The position numbers were made by a program, and so were the translations under genes. Shown here in pieces: positions 5,615 to 14,200 of a DNA stretch of 38,430 bases (position 1 is its first letter; every line of letters begins with the position of its first letter). The stretch comes from an uncultured Clostridia bacterium (GTDB lineage Bacteria > Bacillota > Clostridia > Oscillospirales > Acutalibacteraceae), in assembly GCA_944380845.1 (NCBI GenBank), contig CALWIU010000072.1, positions 1 to 38,430 on the forward strand. Direction: 5' to 3'. A model generated the notes under the pieces. It saw only the letters and a program-made list of their open reading frames with translations, made no database searches and had not been told where the DNA came from.

Positions 5615-6922
5615 ATGAAAAAAATCAAAAACTCGGTGAAGGCAATCGGAGCCGATGTCAGCTTTGCGCTGTTTGCTTTGTTTACAGCGGTCGTTGTGGG
5701 CATCCGTTCTTATCAGCTTATGTATTTGTTTGAGCCGGATACCGGTTTTTATCTTATGGAATCGAAGGGCAACTTTACCATCCCTTTGCTGTACGCTTTG
5801 GTGGGTGCCAGTTGTATTGTTTTTTTGCTGTTCGGCTTTTTGGGCGCGGAATTCAAGAAGCCAAAGCCTTTAGGGGAAAAGAACTATTACCTGGCGACTG
5901 CTGCGGTTCTGTTTGCTGTTTCTCTGGTTGCGGACGGGATGCTGCGCTTTTCGGATCTGTTCAATCAATATGAAGACGAGGCAAGCGAGACCGCCGGTTC
6001 TTTCCTTACAACAACTCGATCGTTCCCGCAGGCGTTTGAAATTCTTTTTGCGCTGTTGGCGGCGTTGTATTTTATTATTGTCGCTGTCTCTTTTTATACG
6101 GGCAAACCCTCTTACCGTTCCGCCCGGGTCATGTCGTTGACTCCGGTTTGCTGGCTGATGTGCCGGCTGATCAGCCGGTTTGTCAGAGCGGTCAGCTTTT
6201 TACATATGTCGGAATTGTTCTGGGAACTGGTGATGATTGTCTTTTTGATGATCTTCTTTATGGGACTGGCGCGGCTGATGAGCGGAATCGGCGCCGAGGG
6301 AAAATATTCCCTGACTTTTGGCGCAGGACTCTGCGGCGCGATGTGTGCGTTTTTGGTTGCCCTGTCGCGCGTGATTACCTATTTTGTCGCCTCTGGTGAC
6401 TATCTTTCCGCCGATTCGCCCATAGAAGTCTGCGATCTGGGTGCTGCGATATTCATCTGTGTTTTCCTGGTGTCCTGCGCGCATGATTTAAGCCCGAAGG
6501 GGGATGCTGTCGAGCCTGCGGCGCAGAAGGTTGCCGCTTCCCGGCCGCCGGAGAAAACGGAGCAGGAAAAACGCGATGATGAGGCCTTTTTGATTGCCGA
6601 CCAATATGCAAACCGCTATCTGACAGAAGACAGTTTTGATCTGGATAACGAACCGGATGACATCACAGCCACCAAAAAAACCGAACTGGTGGAACCTTTG
6701 GTCGCGGGAAGCGCGGCAGAAAAAACCGCAGAGTCGGCAGCCGACGCTGCTGAACCGGCAGAAAAAACCGCAGAGTCGGCAGCCGACGCTGCTGAACCGG
6801 CAGAACAAAGCGCCAAACCGACAGAACAAAGTGCTGAATCGCCAGAACAAAACGCCGAACCGGTCGCTGTGCCGGAGCAGACAGAGAAAGAAGAGCAGAC
6901 AGAACCGCCGACAGAAGAATAA
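5615..6922 (+). CDS. Unknown multi-pass membrane protein with a repetitive Ala/Glu/Pro tail
   Basis: 435 residues, family not recognised. The first 290 or so hold about seven hydrophobic spans, starting with FALFALFTAVVVGI near residue 19 and ending near SPIEVCDLGAAIFICVFLVS. The tail from about residue 295 is charged and low in complexity, with repeats built on AEKTAESAADAAEP and then AEQ-containing variants, encoded partly by a perfect 42-bp tandem duplication. The tail is probably cytoplasmic or in the wall space, depending on the number of spans. The start at 5615 has GGAAAGGA 11 nt upstream; an in-frame TTG at 5594 lacks a site. It lies between citrate synthase and a transporter in the same direction, which suggests cotranscription but gives no function. 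Confidence 0.8.
   Translation: MKKIKNSVKAIGADVSFALFALFTAVVVGIRSYQLMYLFEPDTGFYLMESKGNFTIPLLYALVGASCIVFLLFGFLGAEFKKPKPLGEKNYYLATAAVLFAVSLVADGMLRFSDLFNQYEDEASETAGSFLTTTRSFPQAFEILFALLAALYFIIVAVSFYTGKPSYRSARVMSLTPVCWLMCRLISRFVRAVSFLHMSELFWELVMIVFLMIFFMGLARLMSGIGAEGKYSLTFGAGLCGAMCAFLVALSRVITYFVASGDYLSADSPIEVCDLGAAIFICVFLVSCAHDLSPKGDAVEPAAQKVAASRPPEKTEQEKRDDEAFLIADQYANRYLTEDSFDLDNEPDDITATKKTELVEPLVAGSAAEKTAESAADAAEPAEKTAESAADAAEPAEQSAKPTEQSAESPEQNAEPVAVPEQTEKEEQTEPPTEE
6715..6798 (+). repeat. Perfect 42-bp tandem duplication in the membrane protein's tail
   Basis: Two identical 42-bp units (6715-6756 and 6757-6798) each encode 14 residues, followed by degenerate partial copies to about 6870. The length is a multiple of three, so gain or loss of a unit keeps the frame. 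Confidence 0.9.
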
Positions 6923-6957
6923 GGTTCAGACTTAGCAAAAAAAGAGGAGACTTGCGG

Positions 6958-7890
6958 TTGTTTTTTGAAAATATGGCCACGGCGGGGCTACAGGTGCTGA
7001 CGCTCTTTCTTTTGATCGCAGTTGGTTTTATTGCGGACAAAACCGGCGTCTTTCCCGAAAAAGCGGCAAAGGGCTGTACCGATTTGCTGTTTTATGCTGT
7101 TACACCCGCAGTGATGCTGCATTCTTTTTTAAACATGGAATATTCCCATATGCGGCTGGCGTCTTTTTTCCTTGCGTTCGTGCTGGGGCTTTCGACGCAT
7201 TTTGTGGGAATGGTTCTTTCTCTTCCCTTTTTTCGAAAAGGGAACCGGGATGTCGGTGTCGTCTATCGTTTTGCTTCCATTTACGGTAATATGGGGTATA
7301 TGTGTTTGCCCCTGGCAGAAAAAATCACCGGCAGTGAGGGCGTTTTTCTCTGTTCGTCCGCTGTTGCCGCCTATAATGTGATGGTATTTACCCACGGCGC
7401 GCGCCTGATGGCGAAAGATGGCGCAAAACGAACCAGCGCGCTGCGGTCTCTGATTCTCAATCCCGGCGTGTTGACTTTACTTGTCGGACTGCCGCTGTTT
7501 ATCTTTTCGGTTCGCCTGCCTGCGCCGCTGACGGAGGCGGTGGACTATGTGGCAAGTTTGAACAGTCCGCTTGCCATGATTATTTTGGGTACATATATTG
7601 CCAATTCTGATTTGAAAAAGCTGTTTTTGCAAAAAGAACATTATCTGATCGTTCTTCTGAAACAGCTCCTTATGCCGTTGATTATGATTACCCTTTACCG
7701 CCTGATCGGTCTTGAGGGTGTTACATTGACGGCCTGCGGTATTTCTGCCGCTGCGCCTGCTGCCGCCAATACGGTGCTGTTCGCCGCAAAATACGACCGG
7801 GATACCGCCGCCGCTTCTCAGATCGTTTCTTTCGGGACGCTGGCTGCGGTGTTGACCATGCCGATTATGATTGCTTATACGAAATTATGA
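6958..7890 (+). CDS. AEC (auxin efflux carrier) family transporter
   Basis: About 310 residues with roughly ten membrane spans in the two-bundle AEC pattern. Recognisable parts are LLIAVGFIADKTGVFPEKA, FASIYGNMGYMCLPLAE and a C-terminal PAAANTVLFAAKYDRDTAAASQ segment. Bacterial AEC proteins export or exchange organic acids such as malate; the substrate here is unknown, though citrate synthase nearby makes an organic acid plausible. The start is uncertain between two TTG codons, 6952 and 6958. GAGGAG at about 6945-6949 has the better spacing (about 7 nt) for 6958. The last codon overlaps the ATG of the next gene (ATGA), so the two are probably translated together. Confidence 0.88.
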   Translation: MFFENMATAGLQVLTLFLLIAVGFIADKTGVFPEKAAKGCTDLLFYAVTPAVMLHSFLNMEYSHMRLASFFLAFVLGLSTHFVGMVLSLPFFRKGNRDVGVVYRFASIYGNMGYMCLPLAEKITGSEGVFLCSSAVAAYNVMVFTHGARLMAKDGAKRTSALRSLILNPGVLTLLVGLPLFIFSVRLPAPLTEAVDYVASLNSPLAMIILGTYIANSDLKKLFLQKEHYLIVLLKQLLMPLIMITLYRLIGLEGVTLTACGISAAAPAAANTVLFAAKYDRDTAAASQIVSFGTLAAVLTMPIMIAYTKL

Positions 7891-8729
7891 AACAGACCTG
7901 TGATTTGCCTACGCCATCCGAAATACAAGCGGAGATAACCGGGCTGATTCCCCGGGAACTGCCTTTTGGTATCTGTGCGTTTTCCCGGATCGCGAATCGT
8001 CTTTTGGATTGCCGCAAGCGCGGACAGATTCCTGAAAATGCAAAAAGCGTACTGCTTCTGTTGTTTCCCTATCTTTTGGATGAGGAAATCTATCGGCACG
8101 CCAATGTATCCCGCTACGCCGTTTCAGCGGATTATCATACAATTGTCGGCGCATATCTTGACGAGCTGATTGAAAAACTGCGAAAAGCGGCACCCGGTTT
8201 TTCTTTCGCCGCATTTTGTGACAACTCTCCGATCCCGGAAGTTTATGCTGCGGCTCTTAGCGGATTAGGGGTAATCGGCAGAAACGGATTGCTGATTCAT
8301 CCGGTTTACGGCTCTTATTGTTTTATAGGTGAAGTAGTGACCGATCTTGCGCTGACGCCTACGGGAAATTGTGTAAAGGGCTGTCCCGGCTGCGGCACCT
8401 GTGAAAAAGCATGTCCGTCTGGGGCGTTATCGGGCGGAAAACCGGAAGAAAAGATTTGTTTGTCCGCCGTGACACAGCAGAAAAAAGAGCTTTCGCCCGA
8501 ACAGGCGCTTTTGATCCGTAAGCAGGGGCTGGCGTGGGGCTGTGACCGGTGTCAGACGGTTTGTCCTCTGAATCAGAATGCCAGGACAACGCCTCTTGCG
8601 CCTTTTTGGGAAACAGCGCTTCCGTTGGTTACGGTGCAGACGCCGGTCGAGGGCAGAGCATACGCCTGGCGGGGCGAAAAAGTCATTCGACGCAACTTAT
8701 ATTTGTTGGAAAAAATAGATAATAGATAG
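7887..8729 (+). CDS. queG: Epoxyqueuosine reductase-like iron-sulfur protein (QueG family)
   Basis: A 280-residue protein of the QueG group, which reduces epoxyqueuosine to queuosine in tRNA with cobalamin and two [4Fe-4S] clusters. The catalytic segment FCDNSPIPE is followed by GLGVIGRNGLLIHPVYGSY. A ferredoxin-type C-x2-C-x2-C-x3-CP lies near residue 170 (CPGCGTCEKACP) and a second set near residue 210 (CDRCQTVCPLN). It is shorter than enzymes with a C-terminal HEAT-repeat extension, and this short form is common in clostridia. Other queuosine genes are not seen here, so a related reductase role remains possible. It overlaps the AEC gene by 4 nt. Confidence 0.85.
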   Translation: MKQTCDLPTPSEIQAEITGLIPRELPFGICAFSRIANRLLDCRKRGQIPENAKSVLLLLFPYLLDEEIYRHANVSRYAVSADYHTIVGAYLDELIEKLRKAAPGFSFAAFCDNSPIPEVYAAALSGLGVIGRNGLLIHPVYGSYCFIGEVVTDLALTPTGNCVKGCPGCGTCEKACPSGALSGGKPEEKICLSAVTQQKKELSPEQALLIRKQGLAWGCDRCQTVCPLNQNARTTPLAPFWETALPLVTVQTPVEGRAYAWRGEKVIRRNLYLLEKIDNR

Positions 8730-8761
8730 GAATCGTATTTCAACTCGGAAAGGGAAGATGT

Positions 8762-9091
8762 ATGATGAAACTTGTTTTCGCAATTATCAGCAACGACGAC
8801 CGCAACGCTGTGGTTGATGAGGTCACCGCCGCAGGTTACAGCGTGACCAGATTGGCATCCTCCGGCGGCTTTTTGCGCGCGGGCAACACCACGCTGATTT
8901 TCGTTGTCGAGGAAGATCGTGTGGAGCCGTTGATTGAACTGATCGGCAAGCACAGCAAGCGCCGCGAGCAGATTGTTTCCGCTGTAGCTCCGCAATATGG
9001 AGAAGGCTTTATTTCACCGGTACCGGTTTCCGTCACCGTTGGCGGAGCAACGGTTTTTGTGGTGGATGTTGAGCAATTCAGACAGCTATAA
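8762..9091 (+). CDS. darA: Cyclic-di-AMP receptor, PII-like (DarA/PstA)
   Basis: A 109-residue PII-like protein of the YaaQ family that binds cyclic di-AMP as a trimer in the cytoplasm. Typical segments are KLVFAIISNDD, TRLASSGGFLRAGNTTL and, at the end, VGGATVFVVDVEQF. The partner it controls is not settled in the family. AGGG lies 7 nt before the ATG at 8762; an ATG three bases later is equally in frame. Its stop overlaps the start of holB by one base. The order darA-holB-ricT matches the yaaQ-holB-yaaT block of Bacillus, without yaaR, which supports the call. Confidence 0.93.
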   Translation: MMKLVFAIISNDDRNAVVDEVTAAGYSVTRLASSGGFLRAGNTTLIFVVEEDRVEPLIELIGKHSKRREQIVSAVAPQYGEGFISPVPVSVTVGGATVFVVDVEQFRQL

Positions 9092-9954
9092 TGAAAAAGT
9101 TCGACCTTCCTGAAAAATTCAAAAAAGAAGTTCGTGCGCTGCTGGAAAAGGATCGTGCGCCTCAAAGCATTCTGTTGACCGGTTCGACGGAAAACACACG
9201 CCGAAATGCAGCGGTGTATTTTGCTGCTGCGCTGGAATGTGAGGAGAAAAATGCGCCCTGCTTGACCTGCCGTGCCTGTCAAAAAGTCCTGTCCGGCGTT
9301 CATCCTGATGTCTATTGGGTGGAAAGCACAGGTAAGTCTGACAGCGTGCGGATGGATGATGTGCGGAGCATTCGCGAAACTTGTTATGTCGTCCCAAACG
9401 AGGGGAAAAGGAAAGTTTATCTGATCCCCCGCGCTGAACGCCTGCGTCCGGAAGCCCAGAACGCCCTGTTGAAGGTTTTGGAAGAACCGCCTCGGTTTTC
9501 CGCTTTTCTCTTATGCAGTGAGAGCAGAGCGGCTCTTTTGCCGACGGTGCTTTCGCGCGTTGTTGAGCTTTCGCTGGGCGATAGCCGAGACGACGGGATC
9601 ACCAAAAAACAGGAAGAAAAAATAACGGGTGTTTGCCTTGCGGTATGCCGTGCAATAGCGGAAGGGGAGGAATACGCGCTTTTAAAAGCGCTGGTACCAT
9701 TGGAAAAAGACCGTCTTGCTGTGGCTCGCTGTGCTGATCGTCTGGGGGAGTTGCTGCTTTCGGCGCTTTCAGGGCAAAATGAGAGTGAGGAAGCCGTTTT
9801 GCTTGGCCGGTGTTTTTCTGTTCCGCAGCTTTTGAAAGCGTACGATGTGTTGACCGGCGTGAAGGAAGCGGTTGACCGCAACGCGAATACATCGCTTTTA
9901 CTATGTTTGTTTGCCGACGGGCTTTGTTCGCTTTTTCCTGCCCGTCATGGCTGA
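9091..9954 (+). CDS. holB: DNA polymerase III delta-prime subunit
   Basis: A 287-residue clamp-loader subunit. The zinc-binding set CEEKNAPCLTCRACQKV lies near residues 50-65, followed by HPDVYWVE, and the family motif QNALLKVLEEPP near residue 125, then LLPTVLSRV. There is no working Walker A, as expected for delta-prime. It overlaps darA by one base (TAATG) and ricT follows 21 nt later, so the three genes are surely cotranscribed. Confidence 0.93.
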   Translation: MKKFDLPEKFKKEVRALLEKDRAPQSILLTGSTENTRRNAAVYFAAALECEEKNAPCLTCRACQKVLSGVHPDVYWVESTGKSDSVRMDDVRSIRETCYVVPNEGKRKVYLIPRAERLRPEAQNALLKVLEEPPRFSAFLLCSESRAALLPTVLSRVVELSLGDSRDDGITKKQEEKITGVCLAVCRAIAEGEEYALLKALVPLEKDRLAVARCADRLGELLLSALSGQNESEEAVLLGRCFSVPQLLKAYDVLTGVKEAVDRNANTSLLLCLFADGLCSLFPARHG

Positions 9955-9975
9955 TCGATAGAAAGGTTTGTTGAT

Positions 9976-10839
9976 ATGGCTGAAGTTGTAGGCATTAAAT
10001 TTCGTGAAGTCGGAAAAATTTATTATTTTGATCCCAACGGCATTGTTTTTGTCAAAGGGGATCGGGCGATCGTGGAAACGGCGCGAGGCGTTGAATGCGG
10101 AGATATTGCGATGGAAAATACCGATATCAACGATGAGGAAATCGTCCAGCCGTTAAAGTCCATTATCCGCAAGGCGACAGAATCAGATTTGCATATTGTG
10201 GAAGAAAACGCCGAAAAAGAGAAAAAAGCCTTTGATATCGCTTTGAAAAAAATTGAACAGCATCGCTTGAACATGAAGCTGGTCAAGGTTGAATATACTT
10301 TTGATAACAGCAAAATTCTTTTCTTTTACACCGCTCCTTCCCGGGTGGATTTTCGCGAGTTGGTCAAAGATCTTGCCGGGGTGTTCCGTGCGCGGATTGA
10401 GCTTCGTCAGATCGGCGTTCGGGATGAATGCAAAAAACTCGGCGGTATCAGTGTGTGCGGCCGGCCTTTTTGTTGCAGTGAATTTTTAAGCGATTTTCAG
10501 CCAGTATCCATTAAAATGGCAAAGGAACAGGGCTTGTCGCTTAATCCTGCCAAAATCAGCGGCGCTTGCGGTAGGCTGATGTGCTGTCTGAAGTATGAAC
10601 AGGACGCCTACGAGCATCTTTTGAAAATCACGCCGAAAACCGGCGCTCTTGTGGATACGCCGGAGGGTCGGGGTGAAGTGATCGACGCCAATTTAATAAC
10701 CGGACAGTTGAAAATTCGACTGAACAAGCATCCGGATGCCGCGCCTGTTATTTTGTCGCGGGACGAGGTGAAAATTTTGCGAGACGCACAGATCCGCGTT
10801 GGCAAAAAGGAATTGGAAGCGTTAAAAGATATGGAATAA
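9976..10839 (+). CDS. ricT: PSP1-domain protein RicT (YaaT)
   Basis: A 287-residue PSP1 protein. In Bacillus, RicT with RicA and RicF forms a complex carrying iron-sulfur clusters that assists RNase Y in mRNA maturation and affects sporulation. The cysteine-rich centre is visible: GGISVCGRPFCCSEFL near residue 155 and SGACGRLMCCLKYE near residue 195. The start has GAAAGG about 9 nt upstream. The gene closes the darA-holB-ricT block; the next gene encodes a secreted protein with its own ribosome binding site. Confidence 0.94.
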   Translation: MAEVVGIKFREVGKIYYFDPNGIVFVKGDRAIVETARGVECGDIAMENTDINDEEIVQPLKSIIRKATESDLHIVEENAEKEKKAFDIALKKIEQHRLNMKLVKVEYTFDNSKILFFYTAPSRVDFRELVKDLAGVFRARIELRQIGVRDECKKLGGISVCGRPFCCSEFLSDFQPVSIKMAKEQGLSLNPAKISGACGRLMCCLKYEQDAYEHLLKITPKTGALVDTPEGRGEVIDANLITGQLKIRLNKHPDAAPVILSRDEVKILRDAQIRVGKKELEALKDME

Positions 10840-10878
10840 GACGCTGTCTTTTTAAATTATTTTATGGGGTGAGAGTTC

Positions 10879-12120
10879 ATGGGCAAGCAAAAATGTTTGC
10901 GCTCGATTTGTGCGGTACTGTTGGCGGTCTGCTGCGCTTTTTCGCTTGCAGTCAGTGTTTTTGCCGCCTCTGACGGGATGTACGAGTACGAGGTCGTAGA
11001 CGGCGGAGCAGTCATTACCGCGTATCTTGGCGCGGGCAATGCCGTGGTCACACTGCCGTCATCTCTGGGTGGTTATCCGGTCATTGGGGTCGGTGATGAA
11101 GCGTTCGGCGAGGTCAAGAATCATGTCAAGCCGCATGCGGAAGTGCGACAGATCCTTTTTCCGTCCGGTATTACCGAATTTGGTGACCGGGCGTTTGCGG
11201 GAACTTCATGGATCGATGATCCGGCTTCTGCGGATGCGGATGGTTTTTTAACGGTTAACGGTGTCTTGATTCGTTATCTGGGAGAAAATACTTCGGTTTC
11301 CGTTCCTTCGTCTGTCAAAAGCCTTGCCATTGGCGCTTTTGAACAAAATGAAACGATCCGTGAGGTTTCGCTTCCGGAATCCATCACTGAGCTGCCGGCA
11401 TATGCCTTCTATAAATGTACCGCTTTGCGCAAGATTTCTCTCAGCGGTGTGCTGCGCAATATCGGGCAAAGCGCTTTTTATGGGTGTACCTCTTTGCAGG
11501 GCGTGTATGATCCATCCGGTCTGTTTCCCGATACGCTTGTAACCATTGCAGATAATGCTTTTTATCAGTGTTCGTCTCTTTCCGGAACACTGTCTCTCGG
11601 CTCGGAAATGGCAAGTCTTGGTACATATGCGTTTGCCGGTTGTACGGCGATGACCGGGATCGAATTGCCGGATACGCTGTACAGCATTGGCTCTTATGCC
11701 ATCGGCTTTTCTTTGGAATATCGTTCCGGAAGCTATTATCCGATCCAAAACAAAGAGTTTGTTATTCATGTGACGCATGAAAAGGCGGATAGCGAAGAAG
11801 CGGAACAGCGCGTGCTGGCTTCTTATAACAAAACGGCGAATCCGATTTACCGGTATGCGAACGATCCGGACGGAACCGGTTATTTTGATGCGTTTACATT
11901 GCAGTGGGCAAGACTGGACTATCCCTTCCAGATGGGGGATGTCAATAATGACGGAAAAGTGACAACAGCAGATGCGCGGCTGGTTCTGCGCTGTGCGGTG
12001 TCGCTGGATGACCTTGTTTATGATGATGACCGCCGTGCCGCTGATTTTGACGGAGACGGTGAAATCCGTTCCGCAGACGCGCGGTCGATTCTGCGGCAGG
12101 CTGTTGGATTAAGTGATTGA
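10879..12120 (+). CDS. Secreted leucine-rich-repeat protein with a C-terminal dockerin
   Basis: 413 residues. A signal peptide (residues 1-30, ending VFAAS) is followed by BspA-like LRR_5 repeats from about 35 to 290, with recurring units such as ITELPAYAFYKCTALRKISL and IGQSAFYGCTSLQGV. The last 60 residues (about 353-413) form a type I dockerin with two calcium loops, GDVNNDGKVTTADARLVL and DFDGDGEIRSADARSIL. Dockerins bind cohesins on scaffoldins or the cell surface, so the LRR part is probably displayed rather than free. No cohesin gene is in the window. The ribosome binding site GGGGTGAGA precedes the ATG. The gene follows ricT with no terminator seen between them. Confidence 0.9.
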   Translation: MGKQKCLRSICAVLLAVCCAFSLAVSVFAASDGMYEYEVVDGGAVITAYLGAGNAVVTLPSSLGGYPVIGVGDEAFGEVKNHVKPHAEVRQILFPSGITEFGDRAFAGTSWIDDPASADADGFLTVNGVLIRYLGENTSVSVPSSVKSLAIGAFEQNETIREVSLPESITELPAYAFYKCTALRKISLSGVLRNIGQSAFYGCTSLQGVYDPSGLFPDTLVTIADNAFYQCSSLSGTLSLGSEMASLGTYAFAGCTAMTGIELPDTLYSIGSYAIGFSLEYRSGSYYPIQNKEFVIHVTHEKADSEEAEQRVLASYNKTANPIYRYANDPDGTGYFDAFTLQWARLDYPFQMGDVNNDGKVTTADARLVLRCAVSLDDLVYDDDRRAADFDGDGEIRSADARSILRQAVGLSD

Positions 12121-12156
12121 TTTTATAAAAACAAAGAAAAGGAACAGGTGAGCAGT

Positions 12157-13983
12157 ATGACGGATCGCAAACAACTTTGCCCGGGCTGTATGTATCCCTC
12201 CCAGGCGCCGGATCCCTGTCCGGTCTGCGGATATTGTCCGGGTGATAAGCAGAACGCTCCGTTTCTGCCCATTGGCTCCGATGTCGGCGGCCGTTATGTG
12301 ATCGGAAAAGTTCGTGAGAGCGGCGGAGACGGCGCAACTTATCGGGCATGGGATCTGGATCGCAGCAAACGGGTATTTTTACGGGAATTTCTGCCTGACG
12401 CCATTGCTTCGCGCGATACCGGCGATTCGCCTTTGTATGTTTTGAGCGGTTGCGAAAAAGTGTATGACGAGTGCCGGACGGCCTTTACCCGCCTGTGGGA
12501 TAAATTGAGCAAATTGAACGGTCTCTCTTCGCTTATCAGTGTGCGGGAGCTTGTCAGCGACTACGGAACCGTATACGCGGTGTATGAGGACAACGGCAAC
12601 ATAACGCTGGACGATTATCTCAGGCGCCGCCCCAGAGGGCGCCTGAACTGGGATACTCTGCGCCCACTGCTGCTGCCGCTTTTATCCACTGTTGCAACCC
12701 TGCACGCGGCGGGAATTTTGCACGGCGGTATTTCTCCTCAAACAGTGACTGTTTCGCCGGACGGCAGGTTTTTTCTGGAAGGGTTTACCATCATTCAGGC
12801 ACGGTGTTCGGTAGGGGATCTGAATGCGTCGCTTTACAGTGGTTATTCCGCTGTAGAGCAGCACGGCGCAAGACAGAAAATCGGTACATGGACGGATGTA
12901 TATGCCCTGGGTGCGCTGCTTTATCGCTGCCTTGTGGGGCAGGATCCGATGCCGTCCGCCCGCCGTCAGGTGCATGATGAGCTGATGATTCCCGGAGATG
13001 TGGCGAATGCGCTGCCGCCCCATGTTTTGAACGCAATGATCGACGCGCTGCAAACAAAACCGGAAAATCGAACCGTAGAAGTGGAAGAGCTGCGTGCCGG
13101 GCTGCTGAATCAGCCTTTCCGCAAAAAGACCTATCCGTTAACTTTTTATAATTACAGTGATGTCAGCTATGTGAATCAGGATCGCAAGCCATATGTCGCG
13201 CAGACAGAATATTATACCGCAGGAAACGGCATTCCGAAGCTGCGGGAACGCGGCGGCGCCAATGTCAGCCGGTCTTATGAGCCGCAGAAACCCTCTGTGC
13301 AGTCTTCGCCGGTTCCGCCTGCTACAGAGGAAAAAAAGAGTGCCGCAGGCAAAGGCATTGCCGCTTTTGTCATAGTTCTGGTTTTGCTGGCAGGTGCGGT
13401 TTTGCTGTATTTGGGGGTATTTACCGATACTTTCCGTTCGGCAGAAGAACAGACCACCGAGTCTGCGCAGACCGTGACCTATACGGTCCCTTCCCTGTTG
13501 GGAAGAACGGATGTGTCTTTGAAATCCGACGCGGGGCTTCGTGAACAGTTTTCCCTGAATTATGTAGAAGAATATTCTGTTTCCGTTGCGGCAGGTTATG
13601 TCACTCGACAGAGTCCCGAGGCGGGGCAGGTCCTGCCGGAAGGGGCACAGCTGACGGTTTATATCAGTCTGGGACCACAGCCGCTGACGGTTCCCAATGT
13701 GGTCGGCATTGATGCGCAGCAGGCAAAAACCCAACTGGAAGCCATGGGCTTTGTGGTCGAAACAACAGAACAGGCAAATGACGGTTCTCATCAGGAGGGA
13801 ATGGTTGCTTCCGTTTCGCCGGATGTCGGCGCCGCTTCTCAGCAGGGAGAAACCGTGACGCTTTCCGTCTGGGGCGCGCCCCCAACCTCTTCTTCTTTTC
13901 AAATCGGAGGAAATTCTTCAAACGGAAATTCCGGTGGGTTTGACCTTGGAGGCCTTGGGAATCTGTTCGGTCTTTTTGGATAA
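12157..13983 (+). CDS. Membrane-anchored PASTA-domain pseudokinase
   Basis: 608 residues. A zinc-ribbon-like start has CxxC pairs at about 8/11 and 21/24. A Ser/Thr-kinase-like fold (about 40-300) follows, with a glycine loop SGGDGATYRAWD. The catalytic residues are changed: the ATP-binding Lys is Arg (VFLREF, about 76), HRD is HGG (about 189-191) with the next Lys replaced by Ser, and DFG is EGF (about 208-210). Catalysis is unlikely. After a linker come one membrane span (IAAFVIVLVLLAGAVLLYLG), two PASTA domains (VPSLLGRTDVSL and VPNVVGIDAQQA) and a Gly/Ser/Asn-rich end. PASTA domains bind peptidoglycan fragments in PrkC-type kinases, so it may sense the wall and act by binding partners. 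AGGTGA lies 5 nt before the ATG at 12157. Confidence 0.88.
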   Translation: MTDRKQLCPGCMYPSQAPDPCPVCGYCPGDKQNAPFLPIGSDVGGRYVIGKVRESGGDGATYRAWDLDRSKRVFLREFLPDAIASRDTGDSPLYVLSGCEKVYDECRTAFTRLWDKLSKLNGLSSLISVRELVSDYGTVYAVYEDNGNITLDDYLRRRPRGRLNWDTLRPLLLPLLSTVATLHAAGILHGGISPQTVTVSPDGRFFLEGFTIIQARCSVGDLNASLYSGYSAVEQHGARQKIGTWTDVYALGALLYRCLVGQDPMPSARRQVHDELMIPGDVANALPPHVLNAMIDALQTKPENRTVEVEELRAGLLNQPFRKKTYPLTFYNYSDVSYVNQDRKPYVAQTEYYTAGNGIPKLRERGGANVSRSYEPQKPSVQSSPVPPATEEKKSAAGKGIAAFVIVLVLLAGAVLLYLGVFTDTFRSAEEQTTESAQTVTYTVPSLLGRTDVSLKSDAGLREQFSLNYVEEYSVSVAAGYVTRQSPEAGQVLPEGAQLTVYISLGPQPLTVPNVVGIDAQQAKTQLEAMGFVVETTEQANDGSHQEGMVASVSPDVGAASQQGETVTLSVWGAPPTSSSFQIGGNSSNGNSGGFDLGGLGNLFGLFG

Positions 13984-13993
13984 TTTTTATATG

Positions 13994-14034
13994 GCAAAAA
14001 CCCTTGTCTGTTCCGGCAGGGGTTTGCTTTTTTT
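13994..14034 (+). terminator. Intrinsic terminator after the pseudokinase gene
   Basis: Stem GCAAAAACCC/GGGGTTTGC followed by a run of seven T (14028-14034), 10 nt after the stop codon. Confidence 0.85.
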
Positions 14035-14200
14035 ACAAAAAATGCCATTCAAAAAATCCGATGAACTGTCTGAAAACAAACAGAAATTTTCCAATCTGCC
14101 CTTGCATCAGGAAAAGAAAAAAGGTATAATTGATCTGTATCGATATATACTTTCCTGTTTGTCGGGAAACGGTAATTTCATGCAGAAAGGTTGTTGCAAA

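Noticed and set aside
6715-6870. The tandem repeats as a CRISPR array
   Set aside because: Units are contiguous without spacers and lie in frame in a coding region.
13934-14200. An N-terminal extension of the Cys-repeat protein
   Set aside because: It overlaps the end of the pseudokinase gene and reads through a good terminator; the signal peptide begins at 14201 behind a ribosome binding site.
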